Shown here in pieces: positions 62,306 to 64,000 of a DNA stretch of 64,000 nt. Within the stretch, counting starts at the first letter, position 1; each line of letters starts with the position of its first letter. This DNA is from JANQRX01 sp963663975 (GTDB lineage: Bacteria > Pseudomonadota > Alphaproteobacteria > Rhizobiales > Kaistiaceae): contig CAXXRA010000015.1 of the NCBI GenBank assembly GCA_963663975.2, forward strand, positions 558,001 to 622,000, read 5' to 3'. The position numbers were made by a program, and so were the translations under genes. The notes beneath the pieces are model-generated. The model made no database searches. It was given only the letters and a program-made list of their open reading frames with translations, and was not told the DNA's origin.

Positions 62306-62742
62306 CATCAGCCTCGTCTTGAATAACGGCAATTTGGGACGGAGCTTCCGCCCGCGGACGACTCCGGCGTGAGCAGGGCCACCGCCATGAGTGCCGTATA
62401 CTAGCGCCTGGCCGCGCTTCGCGGCAGGGCCCGATCATTGCCGGGGACTGCGGGTTCGGCCCGTTGATCTCAGCGCCGTCAAAGATCATACCGCGCCGCA
62501 CGGCCCAGATCATCAACGCAATCCGAAATTGGACAGTAGCCCTGTCCTATTACGATCAATTTGCCAGATTTTGGCCCTGCGGGCAAGCGGCCTCCATGCG
62601 CCGTCGGACCTCGCGCGATCGCCGGACCGGTCACGGGCGCCTGCCGACCGATGGCCGCAGATTTACCGATCCAGGGCTGCCCTCCGTCACGATGCTGCGA
62701 TTTCTTCTTGCGCCGAGAGAGCCGGCACAGCACAACGTCGGG
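62306..62742. other. Divergent promoter region of gltB and the aldolase gene
   Basis: 437 bp with no convincing gene. An inverted repeat GGACAG-N5-CTGTCC at 62531-62547 lies about 200 bp before the aldolase start and could be an operator. An open frame across the right half reads into the aldolase but lacks a ribosome site and family similarity before residue MIFASDNW. Confidence 0.4.
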
Positions 62743-63801
62743 ATGATTTTTGCCAGCGATAACTGGGCCGGCGTGTCCGACAAGGTCATGACGGCGATCA
62801 CCGCGGTGGCCGCCGATCAGGCGCCCGCCTACGGCGGTGACGAGCTGACCAAGTCGGTCGAGGCCAAGTTTTGCGACCTGTTCGAGAAGGATGTCGAGGT
62901 TCATCTGGTGGCCACGGGGACCGCCGCAAACGCGCTCGCCATCGCCGCCTTCGCCGCTCCGGGGGGCCTGGTTTTCTGCCACCGCGATGCGCACATCGCC
63001 ACCGACGAGGCGGGTGCGGTGGCTTTCTTCGGCGGCGGCCTGACGGTGTCCATGCTCGACGGTCGCGGCGGTAAACTCGCGCCTGACGAACTGTCCACCG
63101 CGCTCGCTCCATTCAGGAGCGGCTTTGTCCATATCGGCAAACCGGTCGCGGTAAGCCTGTCCCAGCTGACCGAATGGGGGTTGGCCTACCGCCCCGGTGA
63201 GATCGCGCCGCTGGCTGAGATTGCCCGGGAAATGGGGCTTGCGGTGCATATGGATGGGGCGAGATTCGCCGGTGCGGCAGCCGCTACCGGCGCTTCGCCG
63301 GCCGACCTCACGTGGCGTGCCGGCGTCGACGTGATGTCGTTTGGCGGGACGAAGAACGGATGCCTGATCGCCGAGGCGGTGGTGTTTTTCGATCCCCAGC
63401 AAGCGCGCGATTTCGGATTTGCGCGCCAGCGGGCGGGACACGGATTGTCCAAAAACTGGGCCGCGGCGGCGCAGTTCGAGGCTTATCTCGACGCCGACCA
63501 TTGGCTCGATCTTGCCCGTCATGCCAACCGCGCAAGCGCGCGTCTGGCGGCCATATTGGAACGGACGGCGGGCGCCAGCCTGGTGTTTCAACCGGATGCC
63601 AACGAAGTTTTCGCCAGGCTCACCGTGGAGACCGAACGGCGTCTCCAGGATGCCGGGGTCGTCTTCTATCGGTGGCCGGGTGGCGACCCTGTGTCCGACA
63701 AGGGCAAGGAACCGGACGAGGTAACGGTGCGGTTGGTGACAAGCTTCCAGACCAGCGAGGACGATCTCGATCGCCTGGCTGATATTTTATCGGACGGCTA
63801 A
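62743..63801 (+). CDS. Low-specificity L-threonine aldolase (ltaE-type)
   Basis: 352 residues from ATG 62743 (MIFASDNWAGVSDKVM); starts further up (62692, 62464) are in frame but not conserved. Fold type I PLP enzyme of the beta-eliminating lyase/threonine aldolase family: YGGDELTKSVEAKFCDLFEK, VATGTAANALAIAAF, AHIATDEAGAVAFF, VHMDGARFAGAAAATG and the PLP lysine in VMSFGGTKNGCLIAEAVVFF. It splits L-threonine or L-allo-threonine to glycine and acetaldehyde. No good Shine-Dalgarno sequence is visible. Confidence 0.9.
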   Translation: MIFASDNWAGVSDKVMTAITAVAADQAPAYGGDELTKSVEAKFCDLFEKDVEVHLVATGTAANALAIAAFAAPGGLVFCHRDAHIATDEAGAVAFFGGGLTVSMLDGRGGKLAPDELSTALAPFRSGFVHIGKPVAVSLSQLTEWGLAYRPGEIAPLAEIAREMGLAVHMDGARFAGAAAATGASPADLTWRAGVDVMSFGGTKNGCLIAEAVVFFDPQQARDFGFARQRAGHGLSKNWAAAAQFEAYLDADHWLDLARHANRASARLAAILERTAGASLVFQPDANEVFARLTVETERRLQDAGVVFYRWPGGDPVSDKGKEPDEVTVRLVTSFQTSEDDLDRLADILSDG

Positions 63802-63818
63802 CGCCCGCAAAACCGGGA

Positions 63819-63918
63819 GGCTGACAAAAAAGGGCGCCCGGAGAACCGGCGGCTGACTAAAAAAGGGCGCCCGGAGAACCGGGCGGCTGACTAAAAAAGG
63901 GCGCCCGGAGAACCGGGC
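63819..63918. repeat. Three tandem copies of a 32-34 bp terminator-derived unit
   Basis: The unit GGCTGAC(T)AAAAAAGGGC continuing GCCCGGAGAACCGG(G)C occurs at 63819-63850, 63851-63884 and 63885-63918. Copies 2 and 3 are identical; copy 1 lacks two bases. Each contains an A-run followed by one side and loop of the hairpin, and only the last copy is followed by GCCC to complete the stem. This is a local expansion of the neighbouring gene's terminator. Confidence 0.9.
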
Positions 63919-63922
63919 GCCC
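63893..63922 (-). terminator. Intrinsic terminator of the minus-strand gene at the right edge
   Basis: GGGCGCCCGG (63899-63908) and CCGGGCGCCC (63913-63922) form a perfect 10-bp stem with loop AGAA. Read leftward it ends in six T (63893-63898). It lies 21 bp past the stop of the partial gene at 63944, and the threonine aldolase gene converges from the other side. Confidence 0.9.
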
Positions 63923-63943
63923 TGGATCTTTAGCCGGCGCCGG

Positions 63944-64000
63944 TCAGGCGGCGGCCTGCTCAATCTGACGCGCCGCGCCGTTGGTCCGGCCGATGGCGAT
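63944..64000 (-). CDS. C-terminal end of an unidentified protein (5' part outside window)
   Basis: Minus-strand codons up to TGA 63944 read IAIGRTNGAARQIEQAAA. The frame is open to the window edge, and a strong terminator follows, so a real gene ends here. Eighteen residues are too few to name a family. Confidence 0.6.
   Translation of the reverse strand: MAIGRTNGAARQIEQAAA

Noticed and set aside
1..64000. tRNA, rRNA, CRISPR array or prophage
   Set aside because: Scanned by eye on both strands; no cloverleaf with TTC-loop, no regularly spaced direct repeats apart from the 63.8-kb terminator copies, no phage genes.

Overview
The window is GC-rich chromosomal DNA from an alphaproteobacterium, most likely Hyphomicrobiales (Rhizobiales) or a close relative. 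The gene content points there: ornithine decarboxylase paired with homospermidine synthase, a Gram-negative class GN sortase with its dedicated substrate, a GltB/GltD glutamate synthase with long intact subunits, a DUF459 SGNH-like protein, a CobW GTPase next to a WD40 protein, and a palindromic intergenic repeat of a kind I remember from rhizobial genomes. No rRNA, tRNA, CRISPR array or prophage is visible. The assignment rests on recognised protein families, not on a database search.

Layout. 1-4609: the 5' part of a branched-chain amino acid binding protein gene, then a frameshifted deoC and a two-domain ALDH16-type aldehyde dehydrogenase. 4976-8744: ileS (eukaryote-like IleRS2) and bioY. 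8832-12482: a sortase and its VIT/VWA substrate, with a divergent HTH regulator. 13044-18014: a DHA2 exporter, an aminotransferase, a D-erythronate dehydrogenase-like SDR and a 2-hydroxyacid dehydrogenase. 18124-19130: a large palindromic repeat abutting a complete IS5/IS427-type insertion sequence. 19171-34510: a catabolic island. Its leftward operon encodes an NMT1-type ABC transporter, a cytosine-deaminase-like enzyme, a FAD oxidase, an NAD(P)H oxidoreductase and a broken MarR. Its rightward operon encodes RidA, an 8-oxoguanine-deaminase-like enzyme, a creatininase-family protein and a Dpp-type ABC transporter with three frameshifted genes. 34578-39116: a TetR regulator behind an alpha/beta-hydrolase stub, a VOC protein, and a CobW/WD40 pair, both interrupted. 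39226-41834: polyamine genes with a structured leader. 42307-48242: a second copy of the palindromic repeat, an amidase, a 5'-nucleotidase, ferrochelatase and an SPFH/NfeD pair. 48258-53340: KdsD, an IS5-family element, an AAC(3) gene and an IS relic, then galU and galE. 53408-64000: a lytic transglycosylase, the DUF459 protein, gltD-gltB, a threonine aldolase and a tandemly repeated terminator at the right edge.

Two themes stand out. First, the island at 19-34.5 kb combines two deaminases of the amidohydrolase superfamily, RidA, a creatininase-family hydrolase, two oxidoreductases and two importers. It looks like a pathway for uptake and ring-opening or deamination of an N-heterocycle; the substrate cannot be read from sequence. 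Second, an unusual number of otherwise well-preserved genes carry one or two single-base lesions: deoC, marR, dppC, dppD, dppF, cobW and the WD40 gene. Several lie in short G runs. Either the region is in early decay or the assembly contains indel errors. Raw reads would decide, and this affects how the pathway should be read.
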